A stretch of DNA of 64,000 nucleotides, from positions 1-64,000 of the forward strand of contig JARFIW010001750.1 of assembly GCA_036346225.1 (NCBI GenBank), read 5' to 3'. Shown here piece by piece: positions 1 through 13,192 of this stretch. Within the stretch, counting starts at the first letter, position 1; the number at the start of each line of letters is the position of its first letter. This stretch comes from Platerodrilus igneus (taxonomy: Eukaryota; Arthropoda; Insecta; Coleoptera; Lycidae). The notes under the pieces were generated by a model. The model saw only the letters and a list, made by a program, of their open reading frames with translations, did no database searches and was not told the origin of the DNA. Both the position numbers and the translations under genes were made by a program.

Positions 1-1082
1 TTAGTTTGATAGAATAATTTAAAGTTTGCTCGTATATTTTGGTGATTTAAAACAGTTTGTTATTTACGTGCTAACATGAATGAGGTGCACTTAGATACAA
101 GGTAATAAAATTTAGTATCACTGTACCAATTAGTAAAATTTACAACGACAAATGTATACACAAAAGTAGGCAGTTTTGGCGTATATTGGTGAAAGGTATG
201 AATTTCTTTGCTATTTTGGGGTTTAATGATTAAATGGTTCATAAACGTGTCTGGATCCACAAAACAAGGGTCAGATATAACAGATGAGTTCCGGAAAAGC
301 CCTGAGACAAATTTAAATAAATGGTGATGGAGAAAATTTTAAAAGCGTTGAGAATCAGAAGCTGTAAATATAATCCAGTTGGAATGGTGTGATTAACAAA
401 AGGGACGATGTACATTGATGCTACAGTGCAGTAACCTTCAGGTAATTTATACTATTTTGTTTGAACTTTGATATTTTTGTGTGTTGAATAACTTTATAAT
501 TAATTTACTTTAAATGGACATTGGAAATTGTACTAACCATAAAATTTTAATTTTAAGATGAAATTTGCTTGTTTAAGAGAAAGGGTATTTAGTATTGATG
601 TTCTGAATTATGATGAAAATTTGGGTATGGAGCTCAATTAGACGAACCTGGTTAATTAACGTAAAGGGGTGGTAGATGCTCCTTTGTACTCAGACTCCGG
701 TCTGCATATTTGTTACATTAATTAGTAGGCATCCAACAAGGACTTTAATTCAGGATGCACATTTAAATGATAATAAATGTAATCTTGAAAATTTCTGATA
801 CTGAAATTTATGCCAAAATTTAATTTTGAAATTTTAATGTATTGTGAATATTGATGTAAATAGAGTTAACGTTCGTGTTTGTGGTAGGAATGTGTTTGTT
901 TTTTTATGAATGAGGATGAAAGTTATCTAGAGGAGCAGCCGAGGCGATTAACAGAAGAAAGTCAATGGACCAACACAGTTAAAGTAATGAATAGCTTTTC
1001 GTAGGATTCACAGCATTCTGGACATCCAATTCGTAGGGGCTCGATTCGAAAAGCGGAGTACCGGATTTTGGTGGTATCACAG

Positions 1083-1084
<2 letters not shown>
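1..1084 (+). repeat. Gypsy family A solo LTR, partial (cut by window edge)
   Basis: This is the 3' part of a family A long terminal repeat in sense orientation, judged by direct comparison with the two LTRs of the element at 55115-62578 and, in reverse, with 32150-34295. It ends in ACAGCA at 1079-1084, directly against an (AT)n array. Just before the end, at about 1010-1055, lies one module made of an LTR end (CACAGCA) and a decayed tRNA-Lys primer-binding-like stretch containing GGGGCTCGA. The upstream part lies outside the window. No internal coding region follows, so it is a solo LTR or one side of a rearranged element. Confidence 0.8.

Positions 1085-1124
<40 letters not shown>
1085..1124. 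repeat. (AT)n microsatellite between two LTRs
   Basis: About 20 AT dinucleotides separate the 3' ends of two oppositely oriented family A LTRs. This is the shared target array, or what remains of it. Confidence 0.95.
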
Positions 1125-3409
1125 CTGTGATTCCTGAAATCGAGCCTCACGAATTGGGCGCCAAGAATGCTGTGATTCCTCTCATATCTCTAGGTACTGG
1201 CCCTTTAAAAAAAAACATTCGAGCCCCACAGTTTGGGCGTCAAGAATGCTGTGAAACCTTATAAATCACCTGGTCCGTTGATTCCTTCTGTTAATCGCCT
1301 CGGCTGCTCTTCTAGATAACTTCCATTCTCAATCATAAAAATTAAACAACACATTCCTACCACAAACATCAACGTTAACTCTATTTACATCAATATTCAG
1401 AATACATTAAATTTTCAAATTAAATTTGAACATAAAATTCAGTTTTAAAAGAATTTCCGGATTAATTTTATTATCATTTTACTGTGCATCCAAAATTAAA
1501 GTCCTTGTTGGATGCCTACTAATTAATATAACAATATAAGCAGACCGAGTCTGAGTATAAAGGAGCATCTACCACCCCTTTACGTTAATTAACCAGGTTT
1601 GTCTAATTGAGCTCAAAGACCTACCCAAAATTTCATCCTATTCCCGAACATCAAAACAAAATACCCCTTTTACTTAAACAAGCAAATTTCATCTTAAAAT
1701 TAAATTTTTATGGTTAGAAAAAATTCCACTAATGTCCATTTAAAGTAAATCAATTATAAAGTCATTCAATACACACAAAAATGTCAAACAAAATAGTACA
1801 ATTTACCTGAAGGTTATTGTCCTCGTAGCTTCAGTGTAATCGTCCCTTTGTAAATCACACCATTCCAACCGGATTCTATTTACAGCTTCAAGTTGTCAAC
1901 GCTTTAAAAATGTTCTCCATCACCATTAATTTAAAGTTGTTTCTAGGCTTTTCCGGAACTCATCTGTGTATCTTGCCTCTGGTTCAGTGGATGCAGACAC
2001 ATTTACGAACCATTTAGTCATTAACACCCCGCAAAATAGCAAAGAAATTCATACTTCCTTTTACCAATATTACCAATATACGCCAAAACTGCCTACTTTT
2101 GGGTATACATTTGTCGTTGTAAATTTTACTAATTGGTACCGTGATAATAAACTTTATTACCTTGTATCTAAGTGCACTGAAGTACATTCATGTTAGCACG
2201 TAAAATAACCAACTATTTTGAGTCACTAAAATATACTAGCACACTTTAAATTATTTAATCAAACTAAAAGCACTGTTTAAATCAAGTCGCGGATGCACGA
2301 GCTTTTAACGCATCGAATCGTCGAAAGTCTAAGAGTCTAAGAGAGAAACACATATTCCCGCCTGTATATATAGCGAATAGCCGACACGTCGCTTTGTTCC
2401 CAAAACGGTAATTCCAACGAATTCCTCATTCTACGTTCCCAGTCTGTAGCCTGCCGTCGATTTTATGAATTTAGTCCTCACCCCATTGAGATCTCAGAAA
2501 ATTTCAACACGGCCGCAAAGTTGTCCGAGAAAACTAATTACTTTTATACAGAAATTGTTGTTCTACCTCTGATATATGCATCCTATTTTTAACCAATCGC
2601 CCCCTTGACGTTGCTTAAATCCCGCCCTTTTACAATATGTGTCTTTGCTTGACGCATTTTCTTTCCTTTCTAACCTGTTCGTATTGGTGCAAATTGACAC
2701 TCTTCATTATCGATTATATTTTAGTCCACGCGGACTGTTATCTTGGTTTAATAACCCGTATCGCACATTCTCGTGAATATTAAGCCCGGTTTCTCCAAGA
2801 TTCTTTGAAACATTAATTATTTGCCAAATTTACGCAGAATGAGCTTTTTAAAAATACGCAGGTGTTCTGTATTTCCTGCTAAAGCATCTGATCGTTTCAA
2901 TATCCTTAGAATCAACATGTTTATCCAAACAAATTAACTTGAAATTGCCTTTTAAAACACGCAGGGTGTTCAAACGTAACATTTTAAATAACCTTCCTAC
3001 GATTTGACTATTATTGGGTTTTCACAAGTTTTTATGCTTATTATATTTTTAATTTAATTAACTCCAATTAAAATTGATTTCCATCCTTTTCATTTTTTAG
3101 CGAATACACCTTAAATATTAATTATTATATGTACACTTTTTTTACTACCGGTTACTTAAACTAGGGTTAATTAATATAAATTTGCACGTAATTTCCATTT
3201 GTTTAGGAATAATTAAATTATCCACTGCGCTTTTCAATACTGCTTCTTTTGATTAAAGCGTCTTATAGATTTTTTTTTAACTGAAACGACCGAGTTTATT
3301 TATGCTTCAAGGTTTTAATAAAGCGTATTATTTAATGAAATTCCTTATACACGGTAATTAAAAATTTGATTTGATTATTTAATTTTCTACCCTGGTCTAA
3401 ATATGAGTA
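1125..3409 (-). repeat. Gypsy family A solo LTR, two primer-site modules
   Basis: A full-length family A LTR of about 2285 bp on the minus strand, running from TGCTGTGA (complement of the LTR 3' end) to ATATGAGTA (complement of the 5' end TACTCATAT). In sense orientation its 3' edge carries two tandem modules of LTR end plus tRNA-Lys primer-site-like sequence. One contains TTGGCGCCCAA and is the best match in the window to an animal tRNA-Lys 3' end. The other contains TTGACGCCCAAACTGTGGGG. The TATA-like stretch seen in other copies is at about 2365-2375. There is no gag or pol nearby, so this is a recombination-derived solo LTR. Confidence 0.85.
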
Positions 3410-4084
3410 AATAATATTTAATTGATTATAATTATATTTATACTGAAAAATTTTTATGGCCTAAATTTTCCTTTTATTTAATTTTTCCCAAAACAATCGT
3501 AATAAACAAAATAATAAAACATTTTATATACTTAATTTTAAATTAATAAAATTTAATAAAAAAATTTAAAAGTTTTTATTATAATAATAAAATTATTAAA
3601 ATTTAAAATTATATTATTGTTTAATAAATAAAATTTTGCCATAAAAAATTTTTTGAGAAATAAAAATAATTTTAAAAATAATTTAAAAATTGTATATATT
3701 AAAATTATTTTAAATTATTTTCCCTTTTTAAAAATTCTAATTTTAAAAAATAAAAACCCCTAACATTGAATTTTTTAAATTATTTTTTTCAACCAAAAAT
3801 TTTTATTAAATCCAAAATTTTTTATTCCCAAATTTTAATTTTAAAAAATTATTAATTAAAAACCTATTTTAAAAATTTTAAATTTATGGAATAATTTTTA
3901 TTAACCCAATTAATAACCTTAAACACCATGTCTTTATTATTATTGTTGATTATTTTTAGATTCCGAGAAACATTAAAAATGCGAAAATTTACCATAAAAA
4001 GAGTTTTCTTTACCCCAGCAGACCTAATCCACTAACCTATAATTATAATCAATTATCTAAAAGGAGGTCGTTACTACAAAAGAT
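3410..4084. other. Extreme A+T-rich low-complexity stretch
   Basis: From about 3410 to 3920 the sequence is almost only A and T runs such as TTTAAAATT and AATAAAATT. No ORF, TIR or recognisable domain is seen. The 5' flank of the preceding LTR is AAATAATATTT rather than a clean AT array, so the target array has probably decayed here. Confidence 0.7.

Positions 4085-4129
<45 letters not shown>
4085..4129. repeat. (AT)n microsatellite
   Basis: About 22 uninterrupted AT dinucleotides. No LTR edge is recognisable on either side. Confidence 0.95.
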
Positions 4130-4133
<4 letters not shown>

Positions 4134-6384
4134 GGCACATACCAAAATATCTAGCTGCCTACCAACAGATCCAAGAAAGCCTCTAAGCATGTATAGACGG
4201 ATGTTGAGTATACTAGTGATAAGTGCGACGACCTTTCCTACAGCTTTCCACAGACAACTGTAGAATATCTGGCCAACTACCAGAAATATGTAAATATACC
4301 GAACCAAATTTCAGAACCCTACAAAATTCATATCAGCATTAATACAATGCCTAACTCACATTTAATCAAACTAGCTCAACTTAATACTTACTGAATAAAA
4401 TATTCAGGTTACAGCCAAATAATAACTAAACACCAAATGTTACTACCACTATAACATAATTTATCCTGAAAACTGCAGGTTAAGTTTGACGAATTTCCGA
4501 AACGAAGGACACCAAAGTAATTCGAATTCGTCTGCTTACAATTTGATTTACCATAATACCAGTGAACAGGGCAGATTCCTTTCAAATCTTCACAGATGTG
4601 ATTATCAAGAAGTTACCGAACTGCCGTATGTAAATAGATTCCTTAACAAAATTGACAGTCGCCTATAAGAATAATGACTCTCAACATGCCTAATTCCAAT
4701 GCAGCCAAATATATATTAGACCTAATCTTCAAAATAACTACGACTGTAATAACGCGTAGGCAACGTAATCCATTACATTTTTATAAATTAGACCCAAAAA
4801 CGAGTTCTGAATTCATTTAAATAGGAAAATCCATACTAAAAGAAGTTTCCACAAAAAAGTAACGTAACAGCTTTTCTAAGAACAGCACGGACACTAACTG
4901 GAGTTGTTTGGACTGGACTAAAGCAAAGTGAAATTTTGATTTTGTATCGTGCGTTATGGTAAATTTTTACAGAAAATTTGTACATACATATCAAGCCAGT
5001 AGCCTTGGCCTGTTCTGGGATTTACTAATATTATCATCTTCATTAAAACCTACTATAAAAGGCAGCAACAAGCTTGATCGAGCTTGTCTTGTCTGTTGAA
5101 AAACCAAATACAAATTCACATGGCATGAAGTTAATTATTACTTAAATGTAACTAAAAATTAAACAGATATAAAAGTGAAAGAATTATGAAATGTATTGTG
5201 CATATCAGATAGTTTAATATCACCGCAAAAGCGGTATTAAATAAGAACGAAAAATGTTATCCAGCATTCGTAAAGTTAATGTCAAAATTACTATCAACAA
5301 GCGTACGTCAAATGGGTAAGGTTGTTAACTATACACTATTCTACTAAATTGAAAGAAATTGCTTGAAACAACCTTTCTTAGTATCAGAAGTCATAAGTAA
5401 CAGATGAAACCAATAAAGTAAAGCTATCGAACTCGATATAAAATGCTATTCCTTTTAGTGCTACCGACGATGCCGTTCAGAAGTTTCCATTTCTTTTTTG
5501 TTGTATTGGAAACTTTTAATTCCTCTAATAAATACCAACATTTTTCGGATTAATGTACACGTGTATACGACCTTGCACAACTTTTATCGGATCTGGTTAA
5601 AAATATTGGTTCTAATAAGCTTTTACAGCTTTTCAGCAAGTTGTAAGAAATTCACTTGAAGGTTTTCAAAAAATTTTGTATACAAAGTCAAATTGTATTT
5701 AAATGCTTTCTCCTGAAATATTTCAAGTGCCAAGAAAGCAATCGACGCTCCTACAACCCTCTTTCTATATTTTATTGAAGTAGAAGAATAAAAGTTGTTT
5801 CTGTAGGAATAACGTAACAGTTGATAAATAGACGAAAAACGCTTACCACAGTAATACCCAACTGTCTTATGAAAAGTTCATCAATTCTTGCATGTAATCT
5901 GCTAATTCCTTATGATACGGTAGATTTTTTTGTATTCGATATTTTAGATGCCCAAAAGGTTTTCGAAGTTGATCTTTAAGTACAACATTAGTCTTCGTGT
6001 ACTAATAGTTTCGGACTTCCACTTCTTTAGAACATTGTCTATTTAATTAAGTTCTGGAACTTTTATGCGATGCATTTCTTATTATTTTATCTTACTTTAA
6101 AATGAACGACCATTACAGCTACTAGAAGCCACAAGTTTCAATCGTTCTTCAAACGCTCCTTTATTTACATTATTTTTGGTGTTTTCTCATAATAGATGTA
6201 ATTGTTCTGTAATGGCGATATATTTTGACAAATACTTTAGAGACCTCTTACTATCCACTAGCTATTGTTTATTTGTCAATAATGTATAAAATTTCCCACA
6301 CTGGTTTTATATTTTTAAAGCGTGCGGTAAACGCTTATTATCAGTGTATCTTCTTTTTTTTTAAATTAGGGATATACATTATTT
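4130..6384. other. No recognisable feature
   Basis: A+T-rich sequence with only short ORFs (the longest about 60-77 codons, one of them running into the AT array). No transposase, RT, tRNA or repeat-array signature was recognised in either strand. Confidence 0.5.
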
Positions 6385-8250
6385 GTAGCGATTAATCATA
6401 GATCCCCGTGTGGTTGGCCATTGCCCATTGGACGCTCCCCAGGTGGCGGATAGGGGAGCTCAATATCACCACACGAGCAATCATTCGCTGCCATCAGGCT
6501 CCTCGGCAGAATAAACCTAGCGCTCACAGTGATTCGAAGCGTCGAGTAGCTTAAAAATCACAACACAGGGGGGCATGAATGTAAGTCAGTGCGCCCTAAA
6601 CCCTGCAAGATGATGGTTAGGCTAATCCCACAATGTGAACTAAACCACCTAAAAACCCCACTACTACATGAGCCGGTAGCAGTCTGCACAGAACTCAGGC
6701 CACCTGATGTTTGAGCAGTGCGAGACGACCCCTGTCCGCTAGATGACACGATCCTGGTGGTTGGCAACACTCCACCTTGGCGACATAGACGGATGCTGTA
6801 GAAAGGTCTGGTTCTGTTTCTAGCCAACCTACGACTCTGTCTGGAACCGACTAAATGCCTACCACCTCTAAATCAACTACTTACACTTCAAGACCTGTCG
6901 AGTCCAAGACGGGAAGTACTAGACCTGAAGGCATTACTACACAAGTAGGTCGCTGAAGAGACGCTGCAAGATTACCACCGCTCAGGTTGTCGGTGGCAAC
7001 TACAGGGAGGTGGCACTATTGGTTTCCACATCGCTACTATTGACAAGAATAATTGGAATCCCAAACCCACTTTTGCGACATTTCGCTACCAAACAACTGT
7101 CGATCTTACCCTGAAATTGGCAAGTATCTCTAGACATATCTCGGACTGGAAAGTGACGTCTAAGGCAACTCTGTCATATCACACATTGTTGAATCTTTAA
7201 ATAAAGACAGCAAAAGTTGTGGCAGAGAATACAGAAACATGAAGGCAACCAACGGATCTGCTTATATGGACGGCCTGTATGGATAACTCTTGGAATCACA
7301 AGGTTTCGGCAACCTAACGAAAGAGGAGCTAGAGGAATACTCGGGTTTTCATCAGATCTCTATTATAGGATCTTTGAACAGGCATGTCCGTCCGGACAGC
7401 TTCTACTCGTTCCATTACCGCACGGTGAAGCGAGGAACTTTAGAAGCTAAAAAAGACTCTAGTAAAGCCGTCGTACGCGGGAAAAGTATACTAGAAGTAT
7501 GACCAACTGCGAGGCGTATAAAGGCCAACGGATACTATGCAAGCTGTAATTAGAAGATGGCAAAAGCCTCCTGTAACTTAGTTGAGTCATAGTCTATACA
7601 GATGGCATCTTGATCGTGGTAAAAAGGGACTCAAGGAGGGCTCTTGAAAACGAAGCGACAAGCACACCACTCAAATTAAACAACAGGACTGCTGACAATT
7701 AACTAAAAATCGCACAGACAAAAATCACATTCACGAGAGCAACACTGGACGAAAAACTCAATTACAATCACCACATCACCACAACATGTAACAACGCGAC
7801 ACAGCAATACAAACCAATGCCAGCTTGGCACAAAACGACTATAAAATACCACTATACAACGTGCGCCGGTACCTTGGTGATGTACTGCAACTATGATGTC
7901 GTGCGCTGCGAGTGTACGGGCACACCGAATGGCAATACTAAAACCAAGACAAGTAGTTAACAGAACGTAAAAGAGCACACTAATTCGACTGACACAATAT
8001 TAACAATACTAAACACACCTATACGACAAGTACTATTTAACGAACACACATTTAAACACCTAAATACACTTGCCGACAAAGTCACAAAAATTATGCACAA
8101 AGGAGACCTCGAAGACAAGCACTATACCGACGACCACACTGAGACAAACACATCACGTTTACTATCATTCACTGGATATTGCAGGAGCACCCTGCTCCTG
8201 ATAAAAGTACCGAACAACCACACAACGCTTTAACTGAAGTACACCAAATC
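6385..8250 (+). pseudogene. Jockey-like LINE relic
   Basis: A decayed non-LTR retrotransposon on the plus strand. The clearest part is at about 7722-7950. It reads as the RT C-terminal region of jockey-type elements, with TLDEKLNYNHHI followed by CNNATQQYK, the pattern where these RTs have a 'G-x-LD-x-L-x-W-x-x-HI' block. A second open stretch at about 7980-8150 has LNEHTFKHLNTLADKV-like residues typical of the element tail, after one stop codon. The GC-rich start at 6400-6480 (GGTGGCGGATAGGGGAG) looks like a LINE 5' region. The stretch between 6500 and 7700 holds only short frames (for example 7217-7502) and I cannot assign it. Assignment to the jockey group is by pattern only. Confidence 0.45.
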
Positions 8251-11135
8251 GTCTCGAAATTAATACTAACCCTAGATTTAAAATATTTAAAAACTAGTTT
8301 TGATAATGTATTAGAGTAGAATATTACACACTAACAGAATTGATATAAAATGAAAAAGCTTAAACCGTGCGGGAGTTTTTGTATAATTCGCTTGCAAGTA
8401 TGGCAATAATTGTTAATCCGTGCGAAGGATTATGAAAACTCGTGTGTGCCGTAATAAAAGGAGTACCGACAAGGATAGCTTAACTAAGTTGATTGGTTGT
8501 GTTAAAGGAGCTGTTGTTGAAGGTCAAAAACATTGTTTTCTAGAAATTCTTAAAGGTTTAACATATGAATGAAACCGTGAGTAATTATAAGTTTTTGTGT
8601 TTATACTCATTAATTACGTGCATGTGGCTTGCAAATATATATGATTGGTATTTATAAATGTGGTAATTAGTCACACGTGAAAGTAATTAGTTTGTTGAAC
8701 AAAGGCAGCGACAAAATCATTTTGGTTAGATCTAAGCATGTTGTTATCGTGCAAGAAGGTTAGAGCATTTTATAATATTAAAAAATATGCACGCATTGAT
8801 TTTAAATTATTTTGAATGTACAATAAAACGATATGAAGAAAATTCGGTATTTAACTGTTTTCTGTTTATTATTCAAAGCATTTTCAGACAATGGGATATA
8901 GAAAATCGTGTAAATTCAATATGTGAAATGGGATGGTATTATTGATGTTTTTTAGGATTTTATTTAGTAATACCTGGCCAGATTCGGGTTAAGAAATTAG
9001 GTTCTTTAAGGAAAGTATATTTGTATTTATATTACAATTATTTAATGTCAATAGAAATTAAATTTAGGTTGAACTATTATTTGAAATTATTTATAAATTT
9101 GATAAAAATTGGACAATTCTAAAAGGATGTCCAGTCAACACAGTGAGGAAGCCGTTTTTGGGAGAAGCTTTTATTTTGACAATTTCTTTAGTTATTAATA
9201 AATTTGATAAGTGTTTTTAGGGTAATGTTGGGAAAGATAAAATATAAGATGATCAATTTAGGAAACTGAAAGCTCAGGAGACCTATCTGGAATAATCGTC
9301 CTTCGTATAGGGGATAATATAGAAAGGGATTGCTGAAACCAGACAGTTTGACACCATTCAACTATTACAAGAGGAATAGCCTTGTGACATTCCCTTACGA
9401 AAGATTATAGTCACATTTCATTTTAATAGTTTCTGTATACGTAAATTCCTCTAATAGGATTAGGTTACCTTCTTTAGGACATATAAGTTTAGGCTTCTAT
9501 AAATTCTAACTTAAGAAAGAATTATTTTTCATCATATTAGAAAATGTATAACGGCGCCGATGATTTCATCTTCTTAAAAACAAAATCACGTCATATATAG
9601 TTTTGTACTGACTCAGAATACATGTAAAACTCGAAATGCGTAAGTTTAAGTATATAAAGCGTAGATAGAGAAAGCGACATGAAGAAAATCCAATTTTTAT
9701 TTTAAAAAGAGCAGTTCCATTCTTTAAGACAACATTCTCTTTCAAACAACCAAACTCTAAACATGCCGCTTTGGTAGGTTAATTACTTTATGTAGAAGTT
9801 AGCGAGCAAGGCAGAGTAGGTTCGAATAATTCTCTTTTAGGGGCACTACTGGCCATAGAAAGAGAGACAACCGTTGTGTGGGACGTTTCATGTGGTAACG
9901 GATGAGGTCAGCAAGGTACTCGAGAGGAAGTAGAGGGCAACCTTTAATGCCATGATCCATCTCACAATTGCAAGAATATAGTAAGTATACCAAAGGCTGA
10001 AACTATACTGGTGCGAAGGTTAATGCGTAATTATAAGGAAATCTATATATTGAACGTATTTACAAGTGCGTCTGTGTTTAAGTTAAGTTTTAATAATCGG
10101 TATACAGCATATTGGGTGTTTTCGCCGTTTTTAGTTAGTAGATATAAGACATAATAAAACTTTTAATATTTGTTTAAGCTGGTACTTGTAAATGTGTGTT
10201 ATAGAATAAACAATGTCTTAGCAAATTTTATAAAAATTGTATATTTGATTTTTCTATTACTGTAAACGGTATAGTTACAGTTTTGTCAAAATAAATTGCC
10301 TTATGAATTTTGTTTGAAGCGTGATTGAATATTTCAGATCTATTTTACCTTTACGTTTAGAAATCTTCCTTGCAGTTAGCAGTCTTAAAGAGGTATACAT
10401 GTTTAGGTTTGTTTTAGATTTAAGATAATCTTTGTTTTAATGAGTTTTTAGGTATAATTTAAGCCAGAGTGACTCTTCTGATCTCAGAATTTCGGCACTC
10501 CTTTTTTCATTCATTCCAGGACTTTTTCTTAGCATTCCTGCGAGATTTTCCCGATCAAGACCACATTTCATACCCGGTAGCATTCTGGAACCCTCGCCAA
10601 ATATTTACTCCACTCATCGATCTCACTGAATTAGTCGGCAAGACTAATTTTTGTTAGTACAGTCGGAGGTTCGGTATTTTACCGGCAAAGGATTTTTAGC
10701 GGAGTAATTCACTGAATTTTCTGTGAATTACCTTCTATATATTCTGAAGGCCAAGAAGGTACGTATAACAGCCTTTCAGGGTAATTGAATATAGTACCGT
10801 AGTTTTGTTATTCAGCCATATTTACTATTTTCATATATTTTTTTTATTATTTCTTTCATAGGAACCCAATCTCTCATTAGTGCAATTATCCGACGCATCC
10901 TTATATTGTTACGAAGTCCCCGCCCCTGCAAGACAAATCTAAATTTTTATCGAAACGCTCATTTTATCCGTAACAAATACAAAGAATAAAACGTTTAGAT
11001 AGTGGAGTTCTAATATATCTATTAGAATGTTTCTTTGGACAACTTCGCGTACAAACATAGTTTTCGGTGAAACTGATATCACCAGCATGACATCACTTGA
11101 TGAGAAATATTTGAAGAAAGGGACTTACACGTTTA
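8251..11135. other. No recognisable feature
   Basis: A+T-rich DNA with short, unconvincing ORFs (for example 9799-9993 and 10469-10657). No domain, TIR or tandem array was recognised. Confidence 0.5.
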
Positions 11136-11731
11136 ACCCTTTATGGATCGCTTACATATATTAATGCCGTTTCCGTTATAGGTTAAACCACATGTTTCTC
11201 AAATGCGATATTCGCCCTTGTAATCTTATTCATCCCTCAGAATGTTATGAGGCATATACGAAAGCCATTTAGAATACACGGTGCCAAATATAGCATAAGT
11301 GGCTTCGCACCATACCACCAACCATTGACGTATTTGCATATGAGCTGTATGTGTCGAGAGATCTTTGAATTATTATATATATCCTGAAGTATTTGTTAAA
11401 TGTAAGTATTATAAAATATTACTCAATAGTTGTATTTTATGTGTATTATGCAAGTAACAAAGATGTGTTGTACATAGAAAATATATTCTATATTACTTAT
11501 ATAACCTTCAAATTTACAGCATGCATAACATATTGAATTTACTTTTATCAATTATTTTACAGAAAATGGCAAGAATATCTGGTAGATATAAAATTGAAGA
11601 GTTAGAAGAACTGTATAGTAAGGATCTATTCAATTTTATAAATGGAATTAGTGAGGAACAAGCCCTTGATTCTAATGAAGAAGATGATTCCGGTGCTGGT
11701 GATAATTTGATATATGATACATCCATATACT

Positions 11732-13192
11732 AGGTTATCATAAAGTAAGGGATATATTTTAAATCATTACAACTTTTTAATAAATTAAGTTAGTAACATA
11801 AAATAAACGAAATCTAGTTGCTTAATGAATGGGATTTTACCGTATCTATGAGAAACAAAAGCGTTGTCATAACAATTGTTGACACTAATGTCAAAACGAA
11901 ATTATTCAATTTGAAGTTTTATTTTGAAATTAAAACTCAAGTAAACGTTGAGTTCAAACGACTCAACTGTAATAACATGGATTTACAAACAAGAATTGGT
12001 TTAGTTCAGTGCTATTATGAATCCGGCAGAAATTACACCGCTGAATTACGAAGATTTCGCACGAGAATAGGTTTGAGAGCGGGACCCTGTCAAATGAAAG
12101 CGTACCGCAATTTGATACAAAAATTTGAAAGTACAGGGTCTGTAACTGACTTACCAAGATCAGGAAGACCAATAATTAGTGATGTCCAAGTTGCAGAGGT
12201 TCTTCATGAAAATCAAGACATAGCCAGAAGCAATTCACTCGCAATCAGCAGTGCAAATGCGATATCCAAGCGATTGCAAATGCCGTATACCACGGTTTGG
12301 AAAATTTTACGCAAAATTCTAAACATGTATCCATATAAACTGAAAATGCTGTTTGAATTAAAGGACGCAGATTTGGCTACTAGGTACGATTTTTCTTTGC
12401 GAGTAATGGCTCAGATGGAAATTGAACCCGAATGGTTATCCCGTATTTTATGGACAGATGAGGCACATTTTACTCTGAATGGTGGAGTCAATACTCAAAA
12501 CTGTAGAATCTGGTCTGCAGAAAATCCGCAACAAATTGTTCAAAAGGTCTTCATGACAAGAAAGTCACCGTTTGGTGCGGTTTTACAGCTGATTTTATTA
12601 TTGGTCCGTATTTCTACGAGGAAATGCAGAATGGACAAGCCGTATCTGTAACTGTAAATGGTGAACGATACTTGCAAATGTTACAAAATTATGTTATTCC
12701 ACAGCTGCAAAACGAGCACTACGGAATTGAAAACATCATTTTATGCAGGATGGAGCACCCCGCACATTTTCGACCAGTCAAAGAATTGTTAACCAACGTT
12801 TTTCAAGATCGCGTGTTAAGCAGACATTTCGTAAATTCATGGCCACCAAGATCACCTGATCTAAACCCAGCGGATTACTGGCTGTGGGGTTATTTAAAAG
12901 TTTAGTGTTTAGAAGACGACCAACTACGCTACAAGAATTAAAAGACAGTATTACGGAGCAAATTGGTACAATTCAACCAGAAATGTTACGAAATGCTGTG
13001 TACAATTTGGAGGTAAGGATGGTGATCTTACAACAACAAAATGGAGGTCATATTGAGCAATTGCCGTAACCTGTTTTGGGCATACTAAATCCCATTTCAT
13101 AAGCAATTAGATTTCATTTATTTCTTGTTATTAACTTAATTTGTTAAAAAGTTATCGTAATTTAAAATATATCCCTTACTTTATGATAACCT
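11732..13192 (+). mobile_element. Tc1/mariner-type DNA transposon nested in piggyBac
   Basis: The element is bounded by ~60-bp inverted repeats: left at 11732-11795 and right at about 13130-13192. Both begin AGGTTATCATAAAG and continue TAAGGGATATATTTTAAAT with few mismatches. It interrupts the piggyBac ORF at an A+T-rich site (ATAC-TA / TATATATC). One or two bases at the junctions are ambiguous, so the expected TA duplication cannot be fixed exactly. It carries one transposase pseudogene. The near-identity of the repeats suggests the insertion is younger than the decay of its piggyBac host. Confidence 0.88.
11977..13069 (+). pseudogene. Tc1/mariner superfamily transposase, frameshifted
   Basis: The likely start is ATG at 11977 (MDLQTRIGLVQCYYESGRN). 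The upstream in-frame extension to 11818 overlaps the non-coding TIR side and is not convincing. The order is: N-terminal helix-turn-helix (about residues 1-60), FESTGSVTDLPRSGRP linker, a second DNA-binding region, then the DDE domain. The first catalytic Asp lies in ILWTDEAHF (about 12455). The second lies in the MQDGAP-like segment at about 12745-12765, which is read only after a frameshift. The third block is SPDLNPADYWLWGYLK (12853-12897). The frame changes near 12560 and 12750, and a stop falls at 12903-12905. The C-terminus (LQELKDSITEQI ... GGHIEQLP) ends at 13069. The transposase is therefore inactive unless the frame breaks are sequencing errors. It resembles the group annotated with a DUF4817-type N-terminus in many arthropods (recalled, not searched). 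Confidence 0.85.

Noticed and set aside
962..1150. ORFs rich in Tyr-Ile repeats (also 4074-4307, 48438-48686 and 62336-62806)
   Set aside because: These are translations of (AT)n microsatellites.
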